In this document: positions 35,601 to 43,192 of the stretch, in pieces
Layout of the letters: each line of letters starts with the position of its first letter
How positions within the stretch are numbered: position 1 is the stretch's first letter
NCBI GenBank assembly: GCA_031425525.1
Contig: JANPJM010000049.1
Location: forward strand, 62,001 to 126,000
DNA length: 64,000 nt
Direction of reading: 5' to 3'
Origin: JANNMJ01 sp031425525
GTDB lineage: Bacteria; Bacteroidota; Bacteroidia; Cytophagales; Hymenobacteraceae
Notes under the pieces: model-generated
What the model was told of the DNA's origin: nothing
The model's input: the letters and a program-made list of their open reading frames with translations, nothing else
Database searches by the model: none
Translations under genes and position numbers: made by a program

Positions 35601-35926
35601 CGATTGTGCAATATCTGGCGGGTAATGCGCCCATTGGGTCGGGCTTTTTCCGCAATCTCCAACTCATCGGGTTCTTCGATGCGGGCTCGGCGTATTCCGG
35701 CGGCAACCCGTTCACGACCGACAACTCGTTCAACACCCAAACAATCAAGGACGGCCCGTTTACGGCCACCGTCGTCAACTATCGCAACCCGTTTCTGTAC
35801 GGCTACGGCGCCGGGGCGCGCACCACGCTCCTCGGTTTCTACCTCAAATACGACTTGGGCTGGGGTGTGCAGGATGGCGTTGAATTGGCGCCGCGCCATC
35901 ATTTCTCGCTCGGTTACGATTTCTAA
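32648..35926 (+). CDS. Peptidase-MA-like / PD40 propeller / Omp85-type barrel fusion protein
   Basis: 1092-aa outer-membrane protein. Signal peptide (MRFLIVFRRLVLMLTLALGV, cleavage near ASAQ). Residues about 25-265 resemble the peptidase MA fold (YYPYAKTTLLLYNSVADLRQ, PPWFVDGAAAYVAEGWSVEM), but the spot for HExxH reads YRLTRLLLQDML, so it should be inactive. A TolB/PD40 propeller follows (VFSPDGRTLAYVVNDRGTYR, NYSADGKQLVFSAVRGGQSD, DLHPVFLPGSNDVVFSSNRS). After a Pro/Ala/Lys linker (about 630-710) comes an Omp85-like barrel (RMKVGFLQMKAFGEPSENFS, GPRHILLNTELRFPIVQYLA, ALFYLKYDLG-type last strands, FSLGYDF end). It may assemble or export a surface component; the role is inferred. Confidence 0.82.
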   Translation: MRFLIVFRRLVLMLTLALGVAPLASAQITQEVFGPNRIQYRRFQWQIYGTTNFNVYYYAGGQEAARNAAEFAEKELRRVSSLIGYYPYAKTTLLLYNSVADLRQSNIGLDDAHYQTGGETALSKNRIELAFDGRQPQFRRDLSYRLTRLLLQDMLYGGSLKDQLRSTYLLQLPPWFVDGAAAYVAEGWSVEMDDYIRSQVRHTSPRKLENILTRSPRLAGQSIWNYVAERYGYTSLQNVLNLTRITRDEQIGFASSLNVPPRQFMRDWFNYYYQQSDQPPVPFAEVDDAHRLRARNRRSLLYTESVFSPDGRTLAYVVNDRGTYRIKVRDVATGKERQLLRGGYKTPDQQVDVRMPLLAWRSATQLAVAEVRRGRVELRLKTISGKAADGEGIWTRFKLAVGLAKGSGALAGFEQVLDMNYSADGKQLVFSAVRGGQSDIYLLRAGQRAPQALTNDVFDDLHPVFLPGSNDVVFSSNRSASDSLGTEKGTFARAVDNFDLFRASTGAAGADVVGAVRFRALTRGIGNETRPRALGPDQVAFLNEESGIRSVWQLDLTTDQKRPLTGFGENLKTFDLSPVTRHLAFVFADRGQEFIGLYQAYEAPAGLQLAKTVRQETLEDRAARAALPARRPTPKPAVAAAADSAQTRAAKPTAPTTTPDSAANATNRPKTPAVINTDDYAFDAEPPKPRARRAKTPLTFTPPPTPATTLAGPVPYDIRFGTTDVVTSLYADPLLGTGPVVEVRMADVLENHRIRAGAFTLTDFRTNHVYGEYSYLGRRYDLRANYLKSTYLLSSEAGNLFRISRHSFTPSVIYPLTHSLSVRLSPTAVTTRLTVVDVLNAPDITTNFAGGTVEAVYDNSIITGLNQMEGTRMKVGFLQMKAFGEPSENFSKFYLDARHYQKIHRGLVWATRVSAGAFLGASPKQFILGGVDNWIFNSSRAANLTYSAIPADLFYQQFVLPMRGFPFGARTGPRHILLNTELRFPIVQYLAGNAPIGSGFFRNLQLIGFFDAGSAYSGGNPFTTDNSFNTQTIKDGPFTATVVNYRNPFLYGYGAGARTTLLGFYLKYDLGWGVQDGVELAPRHHFSLGYDF

Positions 35927-35928
35927 AA

Positions 35929-36063
35929 TGTAGCGTGGGGCGCTGGCCTGGTTAACGCGCGGAGCCGAAGGCTGCCGCGTTGAGTTTGCACCCAGTATGC
36001 CCAGCATTTTGCGAAAGCACTGCCACGCTCCGCGCGATAACCAGGCCGGCGTCCCGTGCTACA
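35929..36063. repeat. REP-like inverted pair 4 (37-bp arms)
   Basis: TGTAGCGTGGGGCGCTGGCC... on the left and, inverted, at the right end (GCTCCGCGCGATAACCAGGC...CTACA). Arms match at 32 of 37 positions, with about 61 bp between them. It starts four bases after the barrel gene stop. Confidence 0.75.
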
Positions 36064-36070
36064 TCCTTTC

Positions 36071-36078
36071 TACCTTTG
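36071..36078 (+). promoter_or_regulatory. -7 box TACCTTTG of the ccm cluster
   Basis: Exact TAnnTTTG match, 5 nt before the GTG start of ccmB; the operon mRNA would be leaderless. It abuts REP-like pair 4. Confidence 0.55.
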
Positions 36079-36083
36079 CGGCC

Positions 36084-36755
36084 GTGAGCTTACGGCAAGA
36101 AATTCAGTGGCTGATTCGGCGCGAAGCCGTGCAGGAATGGCGGCAGCGGGCGGCGCTCAACGGCCTGTTGCTGTACGTCGGCGGGGCCACTTACATCTGC
36201 TACCTCAGCGTGGGTGCCCGCGCCGGCACCGTGCCCGTACCCACGTGGAATGCCCTTTTTTGGCTCATTCTGCTGTTTTCAGCCCTCAACGCCGCTCAGA
36301 AAAGCTTCGGCCAGGAAACGCCCGGTCGGCTGCTGTACCTGCACACATTGGTGCGGCCCGAAGCCCTGATTCTCGCCAAAACGCTCTACAACGCCGGGCT
36401 GCTGCTGGGCTTGGCGCTGCTGGCGTTCGGGGCGTTTGCGTTGGTGCTTGGCAACCCCGTAGCCGATCCGGGCCTGTTTCTGACTGCTTTGGGCCTGGGC
36501 GCCACCGGCTTCGCCGCCTCCCTGACGCTGATGTCGGGCATTGCCGCCAAAGCGGCCCAATCGGCGACGTTGCTGGCCGTGCTGGCGTTTCCGGTGCTGA
36601 TTCCGCAATTGCTCCTCCTGCTCCGCATCTCCAAAAATGCCCTCGACGGCCTCGACCGCAGCGTAAGCACCAGCCCGCTGCTGAGCGTGGTGGCGGTCAA
36701 TCTGATCGTAGCCGTTTTGGCGGTTGTACTGTTTCCGTATTTGTGGAAAAGTTGA
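36084..36755 (+). CDS. ccmB: Cytochrome c maturation permease CcmB
   Basis: Membrane subunit of the CcmAB transporter that frees holo-CcmE after haem loading. 223 aa with six hydrophobic segments. The N-terminus (VSLRQEIQWLIRREAVQEWR then QRAALNGLLLYVGGATYICY) and the block LFSALNAAQKSFGQETPGRL then LYLHTLVRPEALILAKTLYN match Bacteroidota CcmB. The GTG at 36084 was chosen because it gives the family N-terminus and has a consensus -7 box 5 nt upstream; the frame opens at 35997 in the repeat. The ATPase gene ccmA is not next to it. First gene of the ccm cluster. Confidence 0.9.
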   Translation: MSLRQEIQWLIRREAVQEWRQRAALNGLLLYVGGATYICYLSVGARAGTVPVPTWNALFWLILLFSALNAAQKSFGQETPGRLLYLHTLVRPEALILAKTLYNAGLLLGLALLAFGAFALVLGNPVADPGLFLTALGLGATGFAASLTLMSGIAAKAAQSATLLAVLAFPVLIPQLLLLLRISKNALDGLDRSVSTSPLLSVVAVNLIVAVLAVVLFPYLWKS

Positions 36756-36777
36756 GAGGAGAGTTACAAGCCGTTAG

Positions 36778-36826
36778 CTGCAAGCTGCAAGCAGTTACGG
36801 TCCGTGTCAACGCTTGCAGCTTGCAG
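36778..36826. repeat. 15-bp perfect inverted repeat CTGCAAGCTGCAAGC
   Basis: Arms at 36778-36792 and 36812-36826 with a 19-nt loop, in the 88-bp ccmB-ccmC gap. Flanking TTACAAGCC also occurs at about 39635, so it belongs to a dispersed repeat family. Confidence 0.55.
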
Positions 36827-36843
36827 CTTATCGCATGCAGCTT

Positions 36844-37512
36844 ATGAAATGGTGGAAATACCTCGCCGCCGTACTGCTCTTCTACGCCGCAATTGCGGGC
36901 GTGCTGCTGCCGGTGCCGCGCCGTGTCATTCTCAACGAAACCATCCGCAACCTCTTTTTCCACGTGCCGATGTGGTTTGCGATGACCGTCGTGCTGACCG
37001 TATCGGTGGGCTACGCCGTGGCGCACCTGCGCACCAACGACTTACGCCACGACACGTGGGCCAATGAAGCTGCCAAAACCGGCACCCTCTTCGGCGTCCT
37101 CGGCATCCTGACGGGCTCGTTGTGGGCGCGCTACACGTGGGGCACCTGGTGGACGGACGACGTACGGCTCAACGGCGCCGCCATTTCGCTATTGATTTAC
37201 GGCGCGTATTTCGTGCTGCGGGCGTCGCTGCCCGACCCGCAGCAGCGCGCGCGCATCGGGGCGGTGTACAACATTTTTGCGTTCGCGGCGGTCATTCCGC
37301 TGTTATTCGTGCTGCCGCGCAAGTTCGATTCATTGCACCCTGGCGCGGGCGGCAACCCCGCCTTCAGCAACTACGACCTCGACCATTTGATGCGGCTCGT
37401 ATTCTACCCGGCCGTCATCGGCTGGATTCTGGTGGGCGCGTGGCTTACGCAGCTCGGCGTTCGCCTGTCCGTCCTCTCCACTCGCCTCGATGACCAAGAA
37501 GATGCTGTTTAA
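36844..37512 (+). CDS. ccmC: Haem handling protein CcmC
   Basis: Inner-membrane haem-handling protein that loads haem onto CcmE. 222 aa, six TM segments, and the Trp-rich periplasmic motif WGTWWTDDVRLN. One haem-ligand His lies in FFHVPMWFAM and another in the loop before DHLMRLVFYPA. The ATG at 36844 (MKWWKYLAAVLLFY) gives the normal length; a frame opening 30 bp earlier overlaps the inverted repeat. Overlaps the ccmD-like gene by 23 bp. Confidence 0.93.
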   Translation: MKWWKYLAAVLLFYAAIAGVLLPVPRRVILNETIRNLFFHVPMWFAMTVVLTVSVGYAVAHLRTNDLRHDTWANEAAKTGTLFGVLGILTGSLWARYTWGTWWTDDVRLNGAAISLLIYGAYFVLRASLPDPQQRARIGAVYNIFAFAAVIPLLFVLPRKFDSLHPGAGGNPAFSNYDLDHLMRLVFYPAVIGWILVGAWLTQLGVRLSVLSTRLDDQEDAV

Positions 37513-37792
37513 CACCCCCGGCCTGAATGCGGCACGCGCCATTTGCCGTGCCGCCACGAAGTTTTTTCCGCCGTTTTCACTCACGTTGTTAGTTGGTCTC
37601 CTACTCGCCGTTCCCAGCTTTGCTCAAACCGCCGCCCAACCCGTAGAAATGGCTGACGCGATGCGTGCCGATGGTAAAATTTGGGTCGTGGCGGGCGTCT
37701 TCGGCATCATTTCCCTCGGCATGTTGGTTTACCTGTTCCGCCTTGAAAGCAAAGTGACCAAGCTGGAAAAACGAATGAGAAATGAGGGCTGA
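37490..37792 (+). CDS. CcmD-like small membrane protein
   Basis: 100 aa. A hydrophobic segment (FFPPFSLTLLVGLLLAVPSF) looks like a signal or first TM. A second TM (IWVVAGVFGIISLGMLVYLF) is followed by a charged coil (RLESKVTKLEKRMRNEG). Bacteroidota ccm clusters have such a protein between ccmC and ccmE; CcmD stabilises the CcmC-CcmE complex. The start lies inside ccmC. Assigned from position and the TM plus basic tail layout; sequence conservation of CcmD is low. Confidence 0.75.
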   Translation: MTKKMLFNTPGLNAARAICRAATKFFPPFSLTLLVGLLLAVPSFAQTAAQPVEMADAMRADGKIWVVAGVFGIISLGMLVYLFRLESKVTKLEKRMRNEG

Positions 37793-37893
37793 AGAAGGAA
37801 GAGGGTACTTTGCGAACCTTCGCAATTGAGCGAAAAACGCAAACTAAAAAATCTCCCAATATCCAATAATCTCTTCAAAATCTCCCTCCAGTC

Positions 37894-38322
37894 GTGAAGA
37901 AAATCCACCTTTTCGCCATCGCCATCATCGCCATCGCCATCTTCATTTTGATGAGTACAGCGACCGATGCCAGCACCTACGTAACGTTCCGCGAAGCCAC
38001 TGCCCGCGCCCAGGATGGCAATACCACCAAAGTGCACGTCGTGGGGCGACTGCCGAAAGCGCCTGATGGCTCGCCGTCGGGCCTGCTCTACGACCCCGTC
38101 ATCGACCCTAACCACTTCGAGTTTACGCTGATCGATACGCTCCGCCAGGCGCAACGCGTGGTGTATTACAACCCGAAACCGCAGGATTTCGACCGTTCCG
38201 AGCAAATCGTCATCACCGGCGCCATGCGCGGCGATACCTTCGTCGCCGACCAGATTCTGCTCAAGTGCCCCAGCAAATACACCGAGCAAGAATTGAAGCC
38301 CGAAGCCACCGCCGCGCGCTAA
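37894..38322 (+). CDS. ccmE: Cytochrome c maturation haem chaperone CcmE, CxxxY variant
   Basis: Periplasmic haem chaperone that binds haem covalently and passes it to the CcmF ligase. 142 aa: N-terminal TM anchor (IHLFAIAIIAIAIFILMST), then the OB-fold (TTKVHVVGRLPKAPDGSPSG, SEQIVITGAMRGDTFVADQI). At the haem site it reads LLKCPSKYTEQE, so Cys125 stands where most CcmE proteins have His (HxxxY), with Tyr129 kept. This is the CxxxY type reported in some delta-proteobacteria and archaea. GTG start at 37894. Position in the ccm cluster supports the call. Confidence 0.92.
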   Translation: MKKIHLFAIAIIAIAIFILMSTATDASTYVTFREATARAQDGNTTKVHVVGRLPKAPDGSPSGLLYDPVIDPNHFEFTLIDTLRQAQRVVYYNPKPQDFDRSEQIVITGAMRGDTFVADQILLKCPSKYTEQELKPEATAAR

Positions 38323-38370
38323 CGGGGTAGGGCGGCCTGATGGGCGCACATTTCATAGGTAGGTCGTAGT

Positions 38371-38422
38371 CGTAGGGGCGGGCCTTGTGCCCACCCGCAC
38401 CCAATGCATAGCCGCCCCTACG
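38371..38422. repeat. CGTAGGGGCGG...CCGCCCCTACG repeat
   Basis: 11-bp perfect inverted arms (38371-38381, 38412-38422). The left side, GTAGGGGCGGGCCTTGTGCC, is of a kind seen scattered through many bacterial genomes. It ends 8 bp before the next start. Confidence 0.55.
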
Positions 38423-38430
38423 TTCCTTCC

Positions 38431-39498
38431 ATGGCGATTCGTCGGCTGCTGTTCTTGTTCTTGGCTGCTGCCATACGCGCGCCGGCGCAAACCCCCGTCT
38501 CAAACGACAACCTCGCCGACCGGCTCCCGCTGTACATCGGCGAGTCCCGCGATTCGCGTACCGACGGCTGTACCGTGCAGTGGTCTTGCGTAAGCGAAGC
38601 CCTGACCGGCCAGAAAATCGACTACCACAACGACCAGTGGTTCAGCTTCCGGCCGTCACGCGCCGGGCAGTATTTCCTCAACGTCAGCGGCCAGCGCTGC
38701 CGCGAGGTGCGCGGCGTGCAGCTCATCGCCCTCATAGCCGCAGAGCTGTGCAACCCCAGCACGTACTCGATTTTGAGCGCCACCTCGCTCGGTACGCAAG
38801 ACGACATTTTCGTGCCGCTGACGGCCGCCGTCGCCGGGCAGGAAATACTGCTGTGCGTTGATGGCTACCTGCACGACTACTGCCGTTTCCGAATCGCCGT
38901 TGATACCGTAGCGCGCGGGCTGCCGGTAGGGTCGGCGGCGGCGGCATCCGTACCGGGTGTGCCGCCTCGCACAGTGGCCTCGCGCGCCATCGAACTGCAT
39001 TGGGCGTTGCCCGATTCGCTCACCGATGCCACCTCGTTCGTGGTGTACCGCCGCGCCCCGGCCGCGCCCCGCGCCGTGGTGGTGGCCGAAGTGCCCGTGC
39101 TGCGCAATGCCGCCGCCGGGGTGCAGCGCGCCTACCATACCACCGATACGCTGCCTGCGCCGGGGCGCTACCACTACCAAATCGTAACGGCCGGCACACC
39201 CGTGCCCATGGTGGTTTGGCAGGAAACGGCCGAGTTTCAGCCCGCACCACTGCGGCCCGTCAATGGAAGGTTGGCGGTGCCGCTCGACGGGTTTCGCCCC
39301 GGTGCCGTCGTGCGGGTAATCGTGACCGATGCCGACACCAAGCGCGAACTGCAAAAATTGGAACTGGTGCGGGCGGTTGGTGGGCCGCCGCTCGTGCTGC
39401 CCGTAGCCGCGTTGGTGCGGCGCGGGATTCGGCGGCTGCGTATTACGCTGACGGCGGCTGGAACGGCTATGTCAGAAGTAATAGAGGCCGAGATTTGA
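38431..39498 (+). CDS. Secreted protein with FN3-like region, unknown function
   Basis: 355 aa. A signal peptide (MAIRRLLFLFLAAAIRAPAQ) precedes a Cys-containing beta domain (TDGCTVQWSC, YFLNVSGQRCREVRGVQLIA, LLCVDGYLHDYCRFRIA) like the pre-peptidase-type repeats in the large adhesin at 47959. An FN3-like region (IELHWALPDSLTDATSFVVY) and a second small beta domain follow. No sorting domain is visible at the C-terminus (LRITLTAAGTAMSEVIEAEI), so it may stay periplasmic or be outer-membrane associated. It splits the ccm cluster between ccmE and ccmF. The ATG at 38431 was chosen over 38404 because it begins with a normal signal peptide. Confidence 0.72.
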   Translation: MAIRRLLFLFLAAAIRAPAQTPVSNDNLADRLPLYIGESRDSRTDGCTVQWSCVSEALTGQKIDYHNDQWFSFRPSRAGQYFLNVSGQRCREVRGVQLIALIAAELCNPSTYSILSATSLGTQDDIFVPLTAAVAGQEILLCVDGYLHDYCRFRIAVDTVARGLPVGSAAAASVPGVPPRTVASRAIELHWALPDSLTDATSFVVYRRAPAAPRAVVVAEVPVLRNAAAGVQRAYHTTDTLPAPGRYHYQIVTAGTPVPMVVWQETAEFQPAPLRPVNGRLAVPLDGFRPGAVVRVIVTDADTKRELQKLELVRAVGGPPLVLPVAALVRRGIRRLRITLTAAGTAMSEVIEAEI

Positions 39499-39697
39499 GT
39501 CGTTGAACGTGAGCGCCAATCGAACCGGCGCGCGGCGGCGCGATACGTTTACCAGCCGCGCGCCGCCTGCGGGGTGAAATGGTTGCTGCCACTGCTGTTT
39601 AAGTAGCTAGCCATAAGCTTCTAGCTGCTAGTTACAAGCCAGGCCATTGGCTGTCAAAAAATTACGAGATTCACGTTATCAATTTACTTTTGGCGCA

Positions 39698-40394
39698 ATG
39701 CTTAACGCACTAATGAATACTCGTCTCACCTTCCTCGTCCTCTTCGCGCTACCCTTGGCCGTCAGCGCGCAAGCCACGGCACCCGCACCGCCGCCCGTCG
39801 GTTCGCACGCGCCGGTGGTCGGGCTGCGGGCGGTATTCGCCACCGGCAAGCTGCGGCCCACCGATGCGCCCAGCCGCTACCACGCCCAAGCCGGGTGGGA
39901 AGTGGGCGTACTGGTCAGTAGCAATACTCATCGCCAAGCTGGATAGCGCTGGAGGCCACCGCGAATTGCCTGCGTTTTACCGACGCATCCGGTACCCTCG
40001 GCGGCGCTAGTTACCGCTGGATTACCGTGCAGCCCGCGCTGGTGGGCTTCGTGCGACCCGTGCCACGCGTGCAAATTTTGGGTGGGGTGGGGTGGGGGCA
40101 AACATGGCCGCGTCGTGTTGGCGGTGGCCGTTTCAGGAGCGCTCGGGAGGCTATGGCGCCGGCAACACCGGCAGCCACGCTTCAAATAAAGACTCGGCGC
40201 CCGCCGGTGCTTTTGCCGTGCTGGGCGCGCGCGCCGACCTCACGCCGCGCCTGTTCGTGGAGGGGCGCTACGCCACCACATTGGGCGACGGAGGCTACCG
40301 GTTTTACAAGTCCGAAATAATCGGCGCCACCACGTGGTGGTCGGTAAGCGTCGGGTTTTGGCTGAATCCGCGTCTCGCCCCAACAGCTTTCTGA
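39698..40394 (+). pseudogene. Frameshifted outer-membrane barrel gene
   Basis: The first frame (from 39698) gives a signal peptide (MNTRLTFLVLFALPLAVSAQ, M at 39713) and a barrel start (PVVGLRAVFATGKLRPTDA), then stops at 39944. A second frame, from about 39925, continues YSSPSWIALEATANCLRFTD then YRWITVQPALVGFVRPVPRV and QILGGVGWGQ. A third, from about 40092, ends with ADLTPRLFVEGRYATTLGDG then YRFYKSEIIGATTWWSVSVG to FWLNP, a typical barrel end. Two indels, the second beside a GGGTGGGGTGGGGTGGGGG run, would restore one small barrel of about 230 aa. It could be real decay or sequencing error. Confidence 0.7.
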
Positions 40395-40435
40395 AGCTCC
40401 CGGCCCGGCGCCCGCGCGCCAATGCCGAACTTTGC

Positions 40436-40475
40436 GACCCGGTTAGCTTTTTCAGAAGCTAATCGGGTCGTTTTT
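40436..40475 (+). terminator. Hairpin plus T run just ahead of ccmF
   Basis: GACCCGGTTAGCTT / AAGCTAATCGGGTC (13 of 14 pairs) then GTTTTT, ending 15 nt before the ccmF ATG. A -7-like GAACTTTG (40428-40435) abuts it, so a transcript starting there would have to read through it. Confidence 0.7.
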
Positions 40476-40489
40476 GGGTTAAGCACTTG

Positions 40490-43078
40490 ATGAATACACT
40501 AATTGGTTCGCTCGGCCATACGGCCGTAATCGTGGCCTTCGTGGCCGCCGTGGTGGCCGCCGTGTCGTACTACTTCGCCGCGCGCGGCCGAACTCTCACC
40601 GACGGCTCCGACCGGGGCTGGCTGCTGATCGGGCGGGCGGCGTTCGTAGTCCACGGGCTGGCGGTACTCGGTATCGTGGGGGCGCTCTACGACATCATTT
40701 ACCACCACCGCTACGAATATTATTACGCTTGGAGCCATTCGAGCAACCACCTACCGGTGAAGTTCATGATTTCCTGCTTCTGGGAAGGGCAGGAGGGCAG
40801 TTTTCTGCTCTGGATATTCTGGCACGTCGTACTGGGCGGCATCCTGATTGCCCGCGCCCGCCGCTGGGAAGCCCCCGTGATGGCGGTTTTCGCGGGCGTG
40901 CAGGTCTTCCTAACTTCCATGATTCTCGGCGTGGTGCTCACCGATACGCTGCGCATCGGCTCGTCGCCGTTTCTGCTGCTGAAGGCGTTTATGGGCGATA
41001 TTCCGGTCTATAAACTCAACCCCAACTATGTGCCGGAAGATGGTAATGGCTTGAACCCCCTCCTTCAGAATTACTGGATGGTGATCCATCCGCCGACGCT
41101 CTTCCTCGGTTTTGCGCTTACGCTCGTGCCGTTTGCGTTTGCGGTGGCCGCGCTTTGGCAGCGCGCTTACACGGCGTGGGTGCGCCCGACGCTGGCGTGG
41201 TCGTTGGCGGGGGCGGGTGTGCTGGGCATCGGCATCATGATGGGTGCTTACTGGGCCTACGAAACGCTCAATTTCGGCGGGTACTGGAACTGGGATCCCG
41301 TCGAGAACGCCGTGTACATTCCGTGGCTGGTGCTGGTGGCGGCGGTGCATTTGCTCATCATCGTGCAGCGGGCGCGGGTGGGGCTGAAGGCGGCTTTCTC
41401 GCTCAGTATCGGCACGTTTTTGCTCGTGCTGTACGCCACGTTTCTCACGCGGTCGGGGGTGCTGGGCAATGCCTCCGTGCATTCGTTCACCGATTTGGGC
41501 CTGAGCGGACAGTTGCTTGCGTACCTCGGGGCGTTTGTGGTGCTGGCAGTGGCGCTGCTGGCGTTTCGGTGGAAAGAATTGCCGCCCGATGCTAAGGAAC
41601 TGAACGCCTATAACGCCGAAACGTGGGTGTTCGTGGGGGCGGCGGTGCTGGGCCTGGGCGCGTTTCAGGTGTTCGCTACCACGTCTATTCCCGTTTACAA
41701 CGCCATCGTGGGGCTGCTGGGCGGCAAGTCATCGTTGGCGCTGCCCGCCGACCAGATTGCCCACTACACCAAGTTTCAACTCTGGGTGGGCGTGGGGTTT
41801 GCCGTCCTCACGGGTATTGCCCAACTGCTGTGGTGGCAGCGCATCGAAGATCGTCGCAAGTTATCCGATGTGTTTTCGACGCCGCTGATGCTGGCGCTCC
41901 TCTTCGCTTCGCTGATCCTGTTGCTCACCAAAGTGCGTAACCCCGTCTGGATCACGCTCCTGACGGTGAGCGTATTTGCAATGGTAGCCAACTTCTCGAC
42001 CCTCGTGCGGCTCGCGCGGCGCGGCACGGCGCTCAACGGCGGCGGCGTGGCGCACATCGGCATTGCCCTGATGCTGATCGGAATTTTGTACTCGTCGGGC
42101 TACTCGCACATCATCTCCAAAAACATCAGCGGGATGGTGTATTCCAAGGAATTGCCCGAAGATATCAACCGCGACAACGTACTGCTGTGGCGTAACCAGA
42201 ACGTGGCGATGTCGCACTACAAACTGATGTACAAAGGGCAGTTTGTGGAGGCGAAGGGCGTGCCCGGCTACATCAACAAAGACGACCTGTTCGTGCTGCC
42301 CGACGACGAGTATCGCGCCATCGCGCGCACAATCGTCAAGCGCGACGGGAAGACGGTGGCCAAGGTGGGCGATACGCTCAGCATCTATCCTGAAAACACG
42401 TTTTTTGAGGTCGAATTCACCGACAAAAACGATTCGGCGGCCAAGTTTACGCTCTTCCCACGGGCGCAGGTAAACCCGGAAATGGGCCTCGTGGCGTCGC
42501 CGGACATCAAGGTGTTCTGGGATCACGACATCTACGCGCACGTCAGCACGGTGCCCAAACCCGACGAGGAAAAGGAGTGGACGCCGATGCAGGAATACCA
42601 CGTAAAAGCCGGCGATACGCTCATTCTGAACGATTATATTGCCGTGCTGCGCGCCATCGAGCCGGCGCAGGATGTTACGGGCCTCCAACTCGCCAAAGGC
42701 GATTTGGCGCTCCAGGCCGACCTCATCATCGAAGGCGAAACCAAGCAATACCACGCCCATCCGGTGTGGGCGCTCAAAGGCAACCTCGTGGGCCGCGTCG
42801 CCGATGAAATCCCCGACCTCGGTCTGCGCCTCACCTTCATGAGCATCGACCCGCAGAAGAAGGAATTCACTATCGGCGCCAGCACGAGTCAGAAGGATTA
42901 TATCATCCTGAAGGCAGTCGAAAAACCCGGCATCAATCTGCTCTGGCTCGGCACTGGTCTGATGGGGCTGGGCTTGGCCGTGGCCGCCTGGCGCCGCACT
43001 CGCGAAAGCCGGTCGGGGAACATTATTCCGGCCCCGAAGCGTCCCGCGCCGCCTGTGCGCGAGCGGCAGGTGGCGTAG
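40490..43078 (+). CDS. ccmF: Haem lyase CcmF
   Basis: Large inner-membrane protein that ligates haem to apocytochrome c. 862 aa. The N-terminal part has many TM helices and the WWD-type motif NFGGYWNWDPVENAVYIPWL, with TFLTRSGVLGNASVHSFTDL just after it, as in CcmF. A long periplasmic domain (about residues 540-810) and a final TM (GINLLWLGTGLMGLGLAVAA) follow. Start: the ATG at 40490; a TTG 3 bp earlier is possible. It stands apart from ccmB-E because of the two inserted genes. No ccmH or ccmG lies nearby. Confidence 0.95.
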   Translation: MNTLIGSLGHTAVIVAFVAAVVAAVSYYFAARGRTLTDGSDRGWLLIGRAAFVVHGLAVLGIVGALYDIIYHHRYEYYYAWSHSSNHLPVKFMISCFWEGQEGSFLLWIFWHVVLGGILIARARRWEAPVMAVFAGVQVFLTSMILGVVLTDTLRIGSSPFLLLKAFMGDIPVYKLNPNYVPEDGNGLNPLLQNYWMVIHPPTLFLGFALTLVPFAFAVAALWQRAYTAWVRPTLAWSLAGAGVLGIGIMMGAYWAYETLNFGGYWNWDPVENAVYIPWLVLVAAVHLLIIVQRARVGLKAAFSLSIGTFLLVLYATFLTRSGVLGNASVHSFTDLGLSGQLLAYLGAFVVLAVALLAFRWKELPPDAKELNAYNAETWVFVGAAVLGLGAFQVFATTSIPVYNAIVGLLGGKSSLALPADQIAHYTKFQLWVGVGFAVLTGIAQLLWWQRIEDRRKLSDVFSTPLMLALLFASLILLLTKVRNPVWITLLTVSVFAMVANFSTLVRLARRGTALNGGGVAHIGIALMLIGILYSSGYSHIISKNISGMVYSKELPEDINRDNVLLWRNQNVAMSHYKLMYKGQFVEAKGVPGYINKDDLFVLPDDEYRAIARTIVKRDGKTVAKVGDTLSIYPENTFFEVEFTDKNDSAAKFTLFPRAQVNPEMGLVASPDIKVFWDHDIYAHVSTVPKPDEEKEWTPMQEYHVKAGDTLILNDYIAVLRAIEPAQDVTGLQLAKGDLALQADLIIEGETKQYHAHPVWALKGNLVGRVADEIPDLGLRLTFMSIDPQKKEFTIGASTSQKDYIILKAVEKPGINLLWLGTGLMGLGLAVAAWRRTRESRSGNIIPAPKRPAPPVRERQVA

Positions 43079-43097
43079 GCTTGGGTGGTGTAATGTA

Positions 43098-43149
43098 CTT
43101 AACGGCAAAAAGGCCAGACGCTTGCGCGTCTGGCCTTTTTGCCGTTAAG
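43098..43149 (+). terminator. Perfect 24-bp-stem terminator after ccmF
   Basis: CTTAACGGCAAAAAGGCCAG... with a 4-nt loop TTGC and an exact reverse-complement arm; T5 follows on both strands. Confidence 0.92.
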
Positions 43150-43192
43150 GCACGAACCGTGCGTCTACCGCCACCTAATACGATGGTCGTTA

